From Pelotomaculum sp. UBA1371 (GTDB lineage: Bacteria > Bacillota > Desulfotomaculia > Desulfotomaculales > Pelotomaculaceae): a DNA stretch of 24,049 nt. Positions 12,452 through 20,943 of this stretch are shown one piece after another; the first letter of the stretch is position 1, and every line of letters starts with the position of its first letter. Both the position numbers and the translations under genes were made by a program. The stretch lies in assembly GCA_002305915.1 (NCBI GenBank), contig DBRJ01000007.1, forward strand, positions 5,623 to 29,671, read 5' to 3'. Below the pieces are notes generated by a model. The model did no database searches. It saw nothing but the letters and a program-made list of their open reading frames with translations, and was not told the DNA's origin.

Positions 12452-15238
12452 GTGAAGGGTTTAATCAAAAAATTTGTTAACATCAATGGCGCGAAAACCA
12501 CACTGGTCGTAGATCCGGATGCCTTGCTGGTTGATGTCCTGCGGGGCCAACTGCATCTCACCGGCACCAAGGTCGGCTGCGGCAAGGCTCAGTGCGGCGC
12601 CTGTTCAGTTATTATGAACGGCAAGGTGATCATGTCTTGCGCCACCAGAATGAAGCGGGTGCCCGATGAGGCCATCATCACCACCATCGAAGGTATCGGA
12701 GCTCCGGACAACCTGCACGCCCTGCAGCTGGCCTGGGTCAAACACGGCGCTGCCCAGTGCGGGTTCTGCACCCCCGGCTTCATTGTTTCGGCCAAAGTCC
12801 TCCTGGATGAAAATCCCAACCCCACCCGAGAAGAAGTGCGCGATTGGTTCCAGAAGCACAAAAACGTCTGCCGCTGCACGGGTTACATTCCCATTGTGGA
12901 CGCCGTGATGGATGCCGCCCGCCTGCTGCGCGGCGAAATCACCGTGGAAGACTTGAGCTTCAAGATGCCGGCTGACGGTAAGATCTGGGGAACCGATTAT
13001 CCGCGTCCCTCGGCTGTGGGCAAAGTCACCGGCACCATTGATTACGGCGCCGACCTCGGATTAAAAATGCCTCCCGGCACGCTTCACCTTAAGCTGGTCC
13101 AGGCGCAGGTTTCCCACGCCAAGATTCTTTCCATCGACACTTCGGAAGCGGAAAAAATGCCGGGTGTCTACAAGGTTGTCACCCATAAGGATGTCAAGGG
13201 GAACAACCGCATTAACGGCTTGAACTTCCCGAGTAATAAGGGCGACAGCTGGGACAGGCCCATCCTGTGTGATGAAAAGGTCTTCCAGTTCGGCGATCCC
13301 CTTGCCATCGTCTGTGCGGACACGGAAGCTAACGCTCAGGCTGCTGTAGAGAAGGTCAAGGTTGAATTGGAAGTGCTGCCGGCTTACATGAGCGCGCCTG
13401 CCGCCATGGAGCCCGACGCCATCGAGATCCACCCCGGGACGCCCAACGTATACTACAAGCAAAGGGTGGAAAAGGGCGAAGATACTGCTCCTTTGATGGA
13501 AAAAGCGGATTATGTCGTATCCATGGAAGACTTATTTGTGGGACGTCAGCCCCACATGCCCATTGAGCCGGACGTTGCCGCAGCTTATTATGATGAGCAA
13601 GGCCGGCTGGCAATTATGTCCAAGAGTATCGGTCTGGACCTGCACGCCGCCATGATCGCCGACGGCATCGGTTTGAAGCCTGGTGAAGAATTTGTCATGG
13701 CCCAGTTCCCGGGTATCGGCGGAACCTTCGGCTACAAATTCAGCCCCACCATTGAAGCTATGGTGGGTGTGGCAACCATGGCCACCGGCAAGCCCTGCTT
13801 CTTGAACTTCACCTGGTACCAGCAGCAGACTTATACCGGCAAGCGCTCGCCGTTCTTTATCGACCTGAAATACGGAGCCAATAAGGACGGCAAGATTATT
13901 GCCATGGAGGCCAACTATGCTGTGGACCACGGTCCCTACTCCGAATTCGGCGACCTCCTCACTGTCCGGGGCGCCCAGTTCATCGGCGCCGGCTACGGTA
14001 TTCCCAATATCCGCAGCACCGGCTACACGGTCTGCACCAACCACTGCTGGGGTTCCGCCTTCCGTGCCTACGGCTCGCCCCAGAGTCTGTTCGCCTCCGA
14101 GACGCTGATGGACGTCCTCGCCGAGAAAATGGGTATGGATCCGCTGGAGTTGCGCTATATTAACGCTTACCGCCCCGGCGACACCAACCCTTCCGGTCAG
14201 GAGCCCGAAGTCTATTCCATGGTTGATGCTTTGGATGCCATCCGGCCCAAGTATAAGGCGGCCCTGGAAGAGGCCAAGAGACTTTCCACGCCTGAGAAGA
14301 AGCGCGGCGTTGGCATATCCGTCGGCGTTTACGGCTGCGGCATTGACGGTGTGGACGGGGCCGAAGTCTGGGTAGAGCTTCTGCCGGACGGCAGGATCCA
14401 GGTAAGCACCAACTGGCAGGATCACGGTCAGGGCGCCGACATGGGACTGCTGGCAACATCCCACGAAACTCTGCGGCCTATGGGAATCAAGCCGGAACAA
14501 ATTAAGCTGGTTATGAACGATATGGCCCTGGCTCCGGCCGGCGGCCCGGCCGGCGGCAGCCGCTCCCAGTTTGTCATCGGAAACGCCTGCGTCAACGGCT
14601 GCGAGCAACTGGTGAACGCCCTGAAGAAGCCCGACGGGACTTACATGACCTATGAAGAAGCTGTGGCAGCCAAGATTCCGACTAAGTACATTGGTCAGTG
14701 GAGCACAGCTGTAGGTGACGCAACCGCCTGCGACGAAAAAGGTCAGGGCAAACCCTTCCTTTCCTACATGTACGGCGTTTTCCTGGCGGAAGTGGAAGTG
14801 GATACCAAGACAGGCAAGACCCGGGTTGTGAAGATGACCCTGGCTGCTGATATCGGCAAAATTGCCAACAAGGCTGTAGTGGACGGGCAGATTTACGGCG
14901 GTATGGCTCAGGGCATCGGCCTGGCGCTGACCGAAGACTTTGAAGACCTGAAGAAACATAGCACCATGGCTGGCGCCGGTATCCCCTATCCGAAGGATAT
15001 TCCCGACAATATGGAAATCATTTATCTGGATCACCCGCGTAAACTGGGGCCGCACGGCGCCTCCGGCGTTGGCGAACTGCCGCTGACTTCGCCCCACGCC
15101 GCCATCTGCAATGCCATTTACAACGCCTGTGGCGTGCGCATCACCCAGACCCCGGCCTTGCCGGAAAAAGTGCTGGCCGGACTCCAGGGCCGCGAAATAC
15201 CCATTATGAAACGGCCCATAAAAGACCCGGCGTACTAA
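12452..15238 (+). CDS. mop: Molybdenum aldehyde oxidoreductase (D. gigas Mop type)
   Basis: A one-chain xanthine-oxidase family enzyme that oxidises aldehydes to carboxylic acids at a molybdopterin-cytosine dinucleotide centre. It aligns by eye along its whole length with Desulfovibrio gigas aldehyde oxidoreductase. In this numbering (928 residues) the plant-type [2Fe-2S] cluster uses Cys43, 48, 51 and 63, and the second cluster Cys103, 106, 140 and 142. The Mo domain shows GGTFGYKFSP, FRAYGSPQS-type contacts and the catalytic glutamate in GVGELPL, Glu875. No FAD domain is present, so electrons must leave by a protein partner, probably the multi-cluster protein encoded next. GTG 12452 is preferred because GGAG lies 8 bases upstream; GTG 12443 would add three residues. 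Likely under the sigma-54 promoter at 11995. The natural substrate is unknown. Confidence 0.95.
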   Translation: MKGLIKKFVNINGAKTTLVVDPDALLVDVLRGQLHLTGTKVGCGKAQCGACSVIMNGKVIMSCATRMKRVPDEAIITTIEGIGAPDNLHALQLAWVKHGAAQCGFCTPGFIVSAKVLLDENPNPTREEVRDWFQKHKNVCRCTGYIPIVDAVMDAARLLRGEITVEDLSFKMPADGKIWGTDYPRPSAVGKVTGTIDYGADLGLKMPPGTLHLKLVQAQVSHAKILSIDTSEAEKMPGVYKVVTHKDVKGNNRINGLNFPSNKGDSWDRPILCDEKVFQFGDPLAIVCADTEANAQAAVEKVKVELEVLPAYMSAPAAMEPDAIEIHPGTPNVYYKQRVEKGEDTAPLMEKADYVVSMEDLFVGRQPHMPIEPDVAAAYYDEQGRLAIMSKSIGLDLHAAMIADGIGLKPGEEFVMAQFPGIGGTFGYKFSPTIEAMVGVATMATGKPCFLNFTWYQQQTYTGKRSPFFIDLKYGANKDGKIIAMEANYAVDHGPYSEFGDLLTVRGAQFIGAGYGIPNIRSTGYTVCTNHCWGSAFRAYGSPQSLFASETLMDVLAEKMGMDPLELRYINAYRPGDTNPSGQEPEVYSMVDALDAIRPKYKAALEEAKRLSTPEKKRGVGISVGVYGCGIDGVDGAEVWVELLPDGRIQVSTNWQDHGQGADMGLLATSHETLRPMGIKPEQIKLVMNDMALAPAGGPAGGSRSQFVIGNACVNGCEQLVNALKKPDGTYMTYEEAVAAKIPTKYIGQWSTAVGDATACDEKGQGKPFLSYMYGVFLAEVEVDTKTGKTRVVKMTLAADIGKIANKAVVDGQIYGGMAQGIGLALTEDFEDLKKHSTMAGAGIPYPKDIPDNMEIIYLDHPRKLGPHGASGVGELPLTSPHAAICNAIYNACGVRITQTPALPEKVLAGLQGREIPIMKRPIKDPAY

Positions 15239-15383
15239 GGTTGTTACAATACAATTATCTCCATTGGACTGCTTAGATGGAGTTGTTAAACCCGGTATAG
15301 CGAAGTGTTTTAGATAAAGATTTTTAGATAGCGCTGTATCGGGCAGGCAAGAGAAGCAGCTTGTACCGTGAAGTGATTATTAT

Positions 15384-15429
15384 ACCTAAAACGGGCTAAA
15401 CAGTTGTATGCTTTTAGTTCGTTTTAGGT
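15384..15429. repeat. 10-bp perfect inverted repeat with nested stem
   Basis: ACCTAAAACG (15384-15393) and CGTTTTAGGT (15420-15429) are perfect inverted copies; CTAAA and TTTAG form a second stem inside. A short T run appears only some 7 bases later (CCCTGTTTTT). It may be a terminator for the oxidoreductase gene or a control element for the next gene, which starts 70 bases later. Nothing else stands out in 15239-15498. Confidence 0.5.
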
Positions 15430-15498
15430 TACCCTGTTTTTAGACGAATAATAAGTAGTTATTTAATAAATGGATACAATGGGAAATGGTGGGATATT

Positions 15499-17829
15499 AT
15501 GGATCATAAGCAACTGCGTGAGTTGGAAGAAAAATGTACTCAGGGTTTACCTCCAGCCTGCACAACCACCTGTCCTGTTCATGTGGATGTGAAAAGTTTT
15601 CTGGCAGAAATGAAGGCCGGACGCTTTGACGGGGCTATGAAGATCTTAAGAAAAGCTCTTCTCTTCCCGGGTATCATTAGCCGCATCTGTGACCATCCCT
15701 GCCAGGCCGCATGCAAGCGGCGGGAGGCGGGAGATGCCGTTTCCATTGCCGCCCTGGAAAAGACCTGCGTAAGGATGAGTTCAATACCGCCTGAGCGAAT
15801 ATCTATCCTGACTAAAAAGGACAAACGTGTTGCCGTAGCCGGGGGTGGGCTAAGCGGTCTTACCGCAGCTTTTGATCTGGCTACAAAGGGTTACAGCGTG
15901 GTCCTTTTTGAGTCTAAAGACCGCCTGGGCGGCAGCATCTGGGATATACCGGAGGAGATCCTGCCGCGGGATGTTATTCTTGAAGAAACTGCCGTAGTTG
16001 CCAACCTGGGTGTAGAGATCCGGTTCAACGCTACTGTAGGTGAGAACCTTTCCTTAACGGACTTATGCCGGGATTTTGATGCTGTTTATCTGGGTGCAGG
16101 AAGATACTCACAGGATACATTCAACCTGCAGACCTCCCGGGAGGGAAGAATCCTGATCGACCCGGTAACTTTCAGCACCAGCCAGGAGGGGGTTTTTGCC
16201 GGGGGCGGCCTGCGCACCGGCCGGGAGTATTCGCCGGTTCTTTCTCACTCCGACGGCAAAAGGGCTGCGAAATCGATTGACCGCTACCTGCAAAAGGTAT
16301 CCCTTTATGCTTCCCGGGAAGATGAAGGCCCTTATCAGTCCAGGCTTTTCACCAGCACAAAGGGGGTTGAACCGCTTTCTGCCGTTGTACCGGCCGATCC
16401 CGTCCAGGGCTACACCAGGGAGGAAGCCATCCAGGAAGCCGGACGCTGCCTCCAGTGTGAGTGTCTGGAATGTGTGAAGGCCTGTGAATATCTGGCCCAC
16501 TTTAAAGGGTATCCTAGAAAATATCTGCGTGATATTAATCACAACCTGAAGATGGTCATGGGTGCCCACACAGCCAATAAGATGATTAACTCCTGCAGCC
16601 TGTGCGGTCTCTGTGAGGAAATCTGCCCCAATAATTTAAATATGGGGGAAGTGTGTAAAAACTCCAGGGAAATCATGGTCAAAAAAGGGAAGATGCCTCC
16701 CTCGCCCCACGATTTTCCCCTGCGGGACATGCAGTTCAGCAACGGTGAAATGTTTGCCCTGGCCCGGCCTGAGCCCGGGCAGGAAAGCAGCAAGCACCTT
16801 TTTTTCCCGGGTTGCCAGTTAAGCGCATCGTCCCCGGAATACATCGTTAAAACCTACTCTGATCTTAGGAAAAAGTTGACCGGCGGAGTCGGCTTGATGC
16901 TGCGCTGCTGCGGAGCCCCTGCCGACTGGGCCGGTAGAAAGGAACACTTTCTGGAGGCCCGGCAGGAAATCGTCAGGTTGTGGAATGAAATGGGCAAGCC
17001 CTGTTTTATTCTGGCCTGTTCGTCCTGTTATCAGGTCTTTCAGAATCATCTTCCGGAGATTGAAATAGTTTCACTGTGGGAAGTGATGGATCGCCTGGGG
17101 CTGCCGGATGTCTCCACCGGTAAAGCCGGTGCGGGGAAAGTGGCTGTGCACGACGCCTGCACCACCCGGCAGGAGAAGCATGTTCACGACAGCGTGCGCA
17201 GAATTCTTGGACGTCTGGGTTACGAGGTGGAGGAACTGGAATACAGCCGGGAAAAAACAGAGTGCTGCGGTTACGGTGGTCTAATGTCCTTTGCCAACCC
17301 GGAGCTTGTACGCAAGGTCATCGACCGGAGGATCAAGGAGAGCGAGACTGATTACGTGGCCTACTGCGCCATGTGCCGGGACAAATTTGCCTCCAGGGGC
17401 AAACGGACCTTCCACCTCCTGGATTTGATCTACGGCGGCGGCAATTCACATTTGGCTGAAAAGAAGGACCCGGGTTATTCTCAAAGGCATGAAAACAGAG
17501 CGCGTTTAAAGGATAAACTGCTCAAGGAGATCTGGGGTGAAAAAGTGGAAAAGGCGCAGGGTTTTGCAGCAATTAAGCTGGATATCGATGATGAGCTGAA
17601 AGCTGTAATGGAGGAACGGCTGATCCTGGTGGAGGATGTCCAAAGGGTCATTGATTATGCCGAAAGGACGGGAAACAAGTTGTACAACAAGGACACCGGG
17701 CATTTTATGGCCTACCACAGGCCGGTCAGCGTAACTTACTGGGTGGAGTATTCTCCCCGGGGTGATGGTTTCGCAATCCACAACGCTTACAGCCACAGGA
17801 TGCAGATTGTCGGGGAAGTGGAAAAATGA
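15499..17829 (+). CDS. Multi-Fe-S flavoprotein fused to CCG-domain oxidoreductase
   Basis: A 776-residue redox protein like the DVU_1558 family found beside Mop in Desulfovibrio. The N-terminus is a GltD-type Fe-S region (Cys13, 21, 25 and 64, 68, 72), followed by an FAD-binding Rossmann fold with AGGGLSG (114-120) and a closing VFAGGG motif near 232-237. Next come cysteine sets at 317-329 and 366-376 (CSLCGLCEEIC), two heterodisulfide-reductase-type CCG modules (Cys439, 470, 471 and Cys554, 589, 590 with Cys623/626), and an unassigned tail from about 680. Only about 120 residues separate the two FAD motifs, too few for the NADPH-binding domain that GltD inserts there. It likely relays electrons from the aldehyde oxidoreductase (inference). 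The stop overlaps the next start by four bases. Confidence 0.87.
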   Translation: MDHKQLRELEEKCTQGLPPACTTTCPVHVDVKSFLAEMKAGRFDGAMKILRKALLFPGIISRICDHPCQAACKRREAGDAVSIAALEKTCVRMSSIPPERISILTKKDKRVAVAGGGLSGLTAAFDLATKGYSVVLFESKDRLGGSIWDIPEEILPRDVILEETAVVANLGVEIRFNATVGENLSLTDLCRDFDAVYLGAGRYSQDTFNLQTSREGRILIDPVTFSTSQEGVFAGGGLRTGREYSPVLSHSDGKRAAKSIDRYLQKVSLYASREDEGPYQSRLFTSTKGVEPLSAVVPADPVQGYTREEAIQEAGRCLQCECLECVKACEYLAHFKGYPRKYLRDINHNLKMVMGAHTANKMINSCSLCGLCEEICPNNLNMGEVCKNSREIMVKKGKMPPSPHDFPLRDMQFSNGEMFALARPEPGQESSKHLFFPGCQLSASSPEYIVKTYSDLRKKLTGGVGLMLRCCGAPADWAGRKEHFLEARQEIVRLWNEMGKPCFILACSSCYQVFQNHLPEIEIVSLWEVMDRLGLPDVSTGKAGAGKVAVHDACTTRQEKHVHDSVRRILGRLGYEVEELEYSREKTECCGYGGLMSFANPELVRKVIDRRIKESETDYVAYCAMCRDKFASRGKRTFHLLDLIYGGGNSHLAEKKDPGYSQRHENRARLKDKLLKEIWGEKVEKAQGFAAIKLDIDDELKAVMEERLILVEDVQRVIDYAERTGNKLYNKDTGHFMAYHRPVSVTYWVEYSPRGDGFAIHNAYSHRMQIVGEVEK

Positions 17830-18038
17830 GCGGACAAATGAATAAAATTGAAAAGCAGAGCTGGCAGTGTTGTAAGTGTAAAATCCCAATGAGCCCGGGC
17901 AACGTCAAAATTACTTATCTGGGCAACGATTTTACCATCGAATTACTAAAGTGTCCCCAGTGCGGCTTGACCCTCGTTCCGGAAGACCTGGCCGTCCGTA
18001 AAATGCTCGAAGTAGAGCAAAGTCTGGAAGACAAATAA
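17826..18038 (+). CDS. Small CxxC redox/zinc-ribbon protein (DVU_1557-like)
   Basis: A 70-residue protein with two cysteine pairs, CCKC near residues 15-18 and CPQC near 43-46, separated by a beta-rich stretch, as in a zinc ribbon or rubredoxin-like fold. It resembles the small redox protein next to the Mop-associated flavoprotein in Desulfovibrio (DVU_1557 family). The ATG overlaps the stop codon of the 776-residue gene (ATGA), which indicates translational coupling and a likely physical partnership. It may carry a single metal and pass electrons, but no function has been shown to my knowledge. Confidence 0.82.
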   Translation: MSGQMNKIEKQSWQCCKCKIPMSPGNVKITYLGNDFTIELLKCPQCGLTLVPEDLAVRKMLEVEQSLEDK

Positions 18039-18250
18039 AAATCTTAACTATAAGAAGCCTTGCGTTTAACTAATATGCTAACGGGGTTTATTAGAGCCAT
18101 TCGCTTTTTTGGCAGGGTTTTTCACAGGGCGTCATGTTTTTTTTCAGGCGTCGCTACGGCGGCCTGGTAGATTGCCTTCGGATTTGCAATACACCAAATA
18201 GCGGTACGGCAGATTGCCGGAAATAAGTATCGAACGGTAGGAATTCAATT

Positions 18251-19000
18251 ATGCATCTAACCCCAAAAGAATCTGTTCAGGTTTACGAGAGGGAAGAAAT
18301 ACGCCGTGCAACCGGGGCTACTGTCCGGCCCGGTGGTTTCACGTTAACGGACCGGGCGATTTCCTTTTGTTCTTTCTCCCCTCAGGACCGCATCCTGGAT
18401 GTGGGCTGCGGTACCGGGGCTACTGTGGAGCATTTGATTAATAACTACAAATTGAAGGCAACCGGTGTTGATCCCTCCCTATTGTTGCTGGAATGCGGAA
18501 AGCAGAGGAACCCTGGCCTGCCTCTAATCCGGGCGGTGGGAGAAGAACTGCCCTTTGCAGAGGGGGAGTTTGACGGCGTTTTTGCGGAGTGCAGTTTTTC
18601 CCTGCTGAAAGACGCAAAGCAGGCTTTACGAGAGTTTTACAGGGTTTTAAAACCAAAGGGCAGGCTGGTAATATCCGATATCTACATCCGTAATCCGGAA
18701 GAAAGCGTGCAGTTACGGCGCCTGACCCTCTATGGCTGCCTGGGGGGCGCCAGGACCAGGACAGAATTGGAAGATTTGCTCAATTCAAGCGGTTATAAAA
18801 TAGTTTTATGGGAAGATCACTCAAAGCTCCTGGCTGTGTTTACTGCCAAATTAATCCTGACCGGTGGCTCCCCGAGTATTTTTTGGGGTAAGCCGCCCTG
18901 TGGCCCGGACGGTTGTCAAGACATCCGGAAGACAATCAAAAAAGCCAGGCCGGGTTACTTTCTTCTAATTGCCGTTAAAGCCGGTAAGGCAGTTTCTTGA
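18251..19000 (+). CDS. trsM: SAM-dependent methyltransferase, TrsM / DVU_1556 type
   Basis: A 249-residue class I methyltransferase. The SAM-binding motif ILDVGCGTGAT is at 48-58, with a VDPS acidic strand near 75 and the post-motif segment AECSFSLL near 116. The C-terminal part contains an unusual Cys-containing stretch (KPPCGPDGC near 217-225) absent from ordinary methyltransferases. Gene order with the C_GCAxxG_C_C and radical SAM proteins matches the DVU_1554-1557 block that NCBI names TrsM/TrsS. An AGGA site lies about 9 bases before the ATG. The preceding 212-base gap (18039-18250) contains no gene and no clear terminator. The methyl acceptor is unknown. Confidence 0.82.
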   Translation: MHLTPKESVQVYEREEIRRATGATVRPGGFTLTDRAISFCSFSPQDRILDVGCGTGATVEHLINNYKLKATGVDPSLLLLECGKQRNPGLPLIRAVGEELPFAEGEFDGVFAECSFSLLKDAKQALREFYRVLKPKGRLVISDIYIRNPEESVQLRRLTLYGCLGGARTRTELEDLLNSSGYKIVLWEDHSKLLAVFTAKLILTGGSPSIFWGKPPCGPDGCQDIRKTIKKARPGYFLLIAVKAGKAVS

Positions 19001-19094
19001 ATCATGTCCGGACAAAAAACAAATGTAAGGTCACAGTTTATTTAAAAACCGGCATTAAGGTAAGGTCCGGGCCGAAAGGAGTAATTTTTAAAAG

Positions 19095-19541
19095 ATGTCA
19101 TTTGATTTGTTTAGAATGATGGAACTTCGCCGCCAGGGCTTTAGATGCAGTCAGATTATTATGGCTCTGGGACTGGAGGCCGGGGGCAAGGATAATCCTG
19201 ACGTGATCAGGGCCATGACCGGCCTCTGTGGCGGGATTGGTTTTTCCGGGAATATCTGCGGCTGTTTAACCGCAGGGGTCTGTTTATTGGGTTTATATGC
19301 CGGCAAGGGGACGCCGGAGGAAGAGGAACATGAAAAGTTTATTTTAATGGTTGATGAGCTACTGCAATGGTTTAATAAGGATGTTGCCGAGTCCTACGGC
19401 GGGATCAATTGTATCGACATAATAGGCGAAGATCTGGCAACCAGGACACCCAACCCTAAATGCGGGCAGCTTATTGCCGGCACTTACCAAAAGGTTGAAG
19501 AGATTTTAAACGAAAATAATATTAAGATGACCGGTGAATAA
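19095..19541 (+). CDS. C_GCAxxG_C_C family protein (DVU_1555-like)
   Basis: A 148-residue protein of the C_GCAxxG_C_C family, whose members are thought to be redox or metal-binding proteins. Conserved cysteines are Cys18, Cys45 in LCGGIGFSG, Cys55/57/63 in CGCLTAGVC, Cys106 and Cys123. The GCLTAG form is a variant of the usual GCAxxG. Hydrophobic segments around 48-70 could pack as helices but are short for a membrane span. AAAGGAG lies about 12 bases before the ATG. The stop codon overlaps the radical SAM start, so they are likely co-translated. Its biochemical role is not established. Confidence 0.85.
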   Translation: MSFDLFRMMELRRQGFRCSQIIMALGLEAGGKDNPDVIRAMTGLCGGIGFSGNICGCLTAGVCLLGLYAGKGTPEEEEHEKFILMVDELLQWFNKDVAESYGGINCIDIIGEDLATRTPNPKCGQLIAGTYQKVEEILNENNIKMTGE

Positions 19542-20937
19542 CGTGAAGGTAAAAAAAAGAATTCTTGCCACTAGTGAAAGCCTTTGTCCCCACTGTCTGC
19601 AAAGGATACCCGCGGCAAGGGTAGAGCGGGGAGATAATATTTACCTGGAAAAAACCTGCCCGGAGCACGGTTATTTTTCAGTTCCCGTGTGGAGGGGAAA
19701 ACAGCCGTCATATGAATCCTGGGCCAGGCCCCGGGAAAGGGTGGAAACGGCTGTCCCTTCGACTTCCGGCGGTCGGGGCTGTCCCTTTGACTGCGGCCAT
19801 TGCCAGGAACACCGGCAGTCTATCTGTTGTGTCCTCCTGGAAGTTACCAGCCGCTGTAATTTGGAGTGCCCTGTCTGCTTTGCCAGTGCCGGGGAGGAGG
19901 AAGTTCCGGACCCCGACCTGGAAACCATCAGGGGCTGGTACCAGCGACTCCTTGATTCAGGTGGCCCCTATAATATCCAGCTGTCCGGCGGGGAACCGAC
20001 CCTGCGGGACGATCTGCCGGAGCTGATAGCGCTGGGCCGGTCCCTGGGCTTCAGCTTTTTCCAGCTTAATACCAACGGTTTAAGGCTCTGCCGGGAACCG
20101 GAATTCCTCGGGGCTTTAAAACAGGCCGGGCTGTCAACGGTGTTCCTGCAGTTTGACGGGACCCGGCGGGATATCTATTTGCAGCTGAGAGGCAGGGATA
20201 TTTTAGCTGAGAAATTGGAAGTAATCAAGTTGTGCGGAGAAGCCGGTGTCGGTGTTGTGCTGGTGCCAACGGTGGTTCCGGGTGTCAATGACCAAAATCT
20301 CGGTGAGATTATACAACTGGCTGTGGAAAACATACCGGTGGTAAGGGGCGTGCATTTTCAGCCCATTAGCTATATCGGACGCTATCCTTTCCAGCCCTCT
20401 GAGCAGCAGCGTATAACCATACCCGAAGTTATGAGCCGAATCGTGCAGCAGACAGCCGAAAAAATAAAGCTCGTGGATTTCCGGCCCTCCAGTATCTGGG
20501 ACGGCCTTTGTGCATTTCACGCCAATTATATTCAAATGCCGGACGGGGAGCTGGTTCCCACCACAAGACATAATGAGAAAAGCAACTTGGAAAACTGTTG
20601 CGACGGTTCGTGTCGAGCTGGTAGCTGGGGTGAACCTAAACAAGTGAGAAGTTTTATAGCGTCCCGCTGGTCGGCTTCCGAGCCGTCCACTCAGGCCCAA
20701 GAGAGTTGTTGCTGCAGCCAAAAGGGAGAGAAGGGCAGCCTGGATCTCTTTTTGGAAAGGATTAAAAATTACACCTTCTGCATTTCCGGAATGGCTTTCC
20801 AGGATGTCTGGGACCTGGAACTGGAACGTTTGCGCTACTGCAGCGTACACGTAGTTGCTCCGGATGGAAAACTCATCCCCTTTTGTGCTTATAACCTTAC
20901 AAACAGTAAAGGCGTACCACTTCACAGGGGAAGGTAG
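19534..20937 (+). CDS. trsS: Radical SAM protein TrsS (MJ0619/Tes-like architecture)
   Basis: A 467-residue radical SAM enzyme. The AdoMet cluster is Cys108, 112, 115 in RCNLECPVC, and GGEP follows in QLSGGEPTLR. Ahead of it are a rubredoxin-like half (Cys18, 21, 42) and a second CxxxCxxC set (Cys83, 87, 90 in CPFDCGHC). The linker CQEHRQSICCVLLEVTSRC is the hallmark arrangement of the MJ0619/tetraether-synthase group. Further cysteines lie near 357-365 and 390-393 (SCCCSQ), and the C-terminus has the FCAYNLT motif. The TrsS family has members with selenocysteine; all key positions here are encoded as cysteine. It starts at GTG 19534, overlapping the previous stop; GTG 19543 is an alternative. 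It is likely to modify a lipid, cofactor or protein together with TrsM, but the substrate is unknown. Confidence 0.86.
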   Translation: MNNVKVKKRILATSESLCPHCLQRIPAARVERGDNIYLEKTCPEHGYFSVPVWRGKQPSYESWARPRERVETAVPSTSGGRGCPFDCGHCQEHRQSICCVLLEVTSRCNLECPVCFASAGEEEVPDPDLETIRGWYQRLLDSGGPYNIQLSGGEPTLRDDLPELIALGRSLGFSFFQLNTNGLRLCREPEFLGALKQAGLSTVFLQFDGTRRDIYLQLRGRDILAEKLEVIKLCGEAGVGVVLVPTVVPGVNDQNLGEIIQLAVENIPVVRGVHFQPISYIGRYPFQPSEQQRITIPEVMSRIVQQTAEKIKLVDFRPSSIWDGLCAFHANYIQMPDGELVPTTRHNEKSNLENCCDGSCRAGSWGEPKQVRSFIASRWSASEPSTQAQESCCCSQKGEKGSLDLFLERIKNYTFCISGMAFQDVWDLELERLRYCSVHVVAPDGKLIPFCAYNLTNSKGVPLHRGR

Positions 20938-20943
20938 GCGGCT

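Noticed and set aside
13532..15097. A 521-codon open frame on the minus strand inside the aldehyde oxidoreductase
   Set aside because: It is fully antisense to a gene with full-length family similarity; the translation has no recognisable domain and reflects GC-rich codon bias.
19005..19014. Palindrome TGTCCGGACA after trsM
   Set aside because: Perfect but short and single; no T tract, partner site or context that shows a function.
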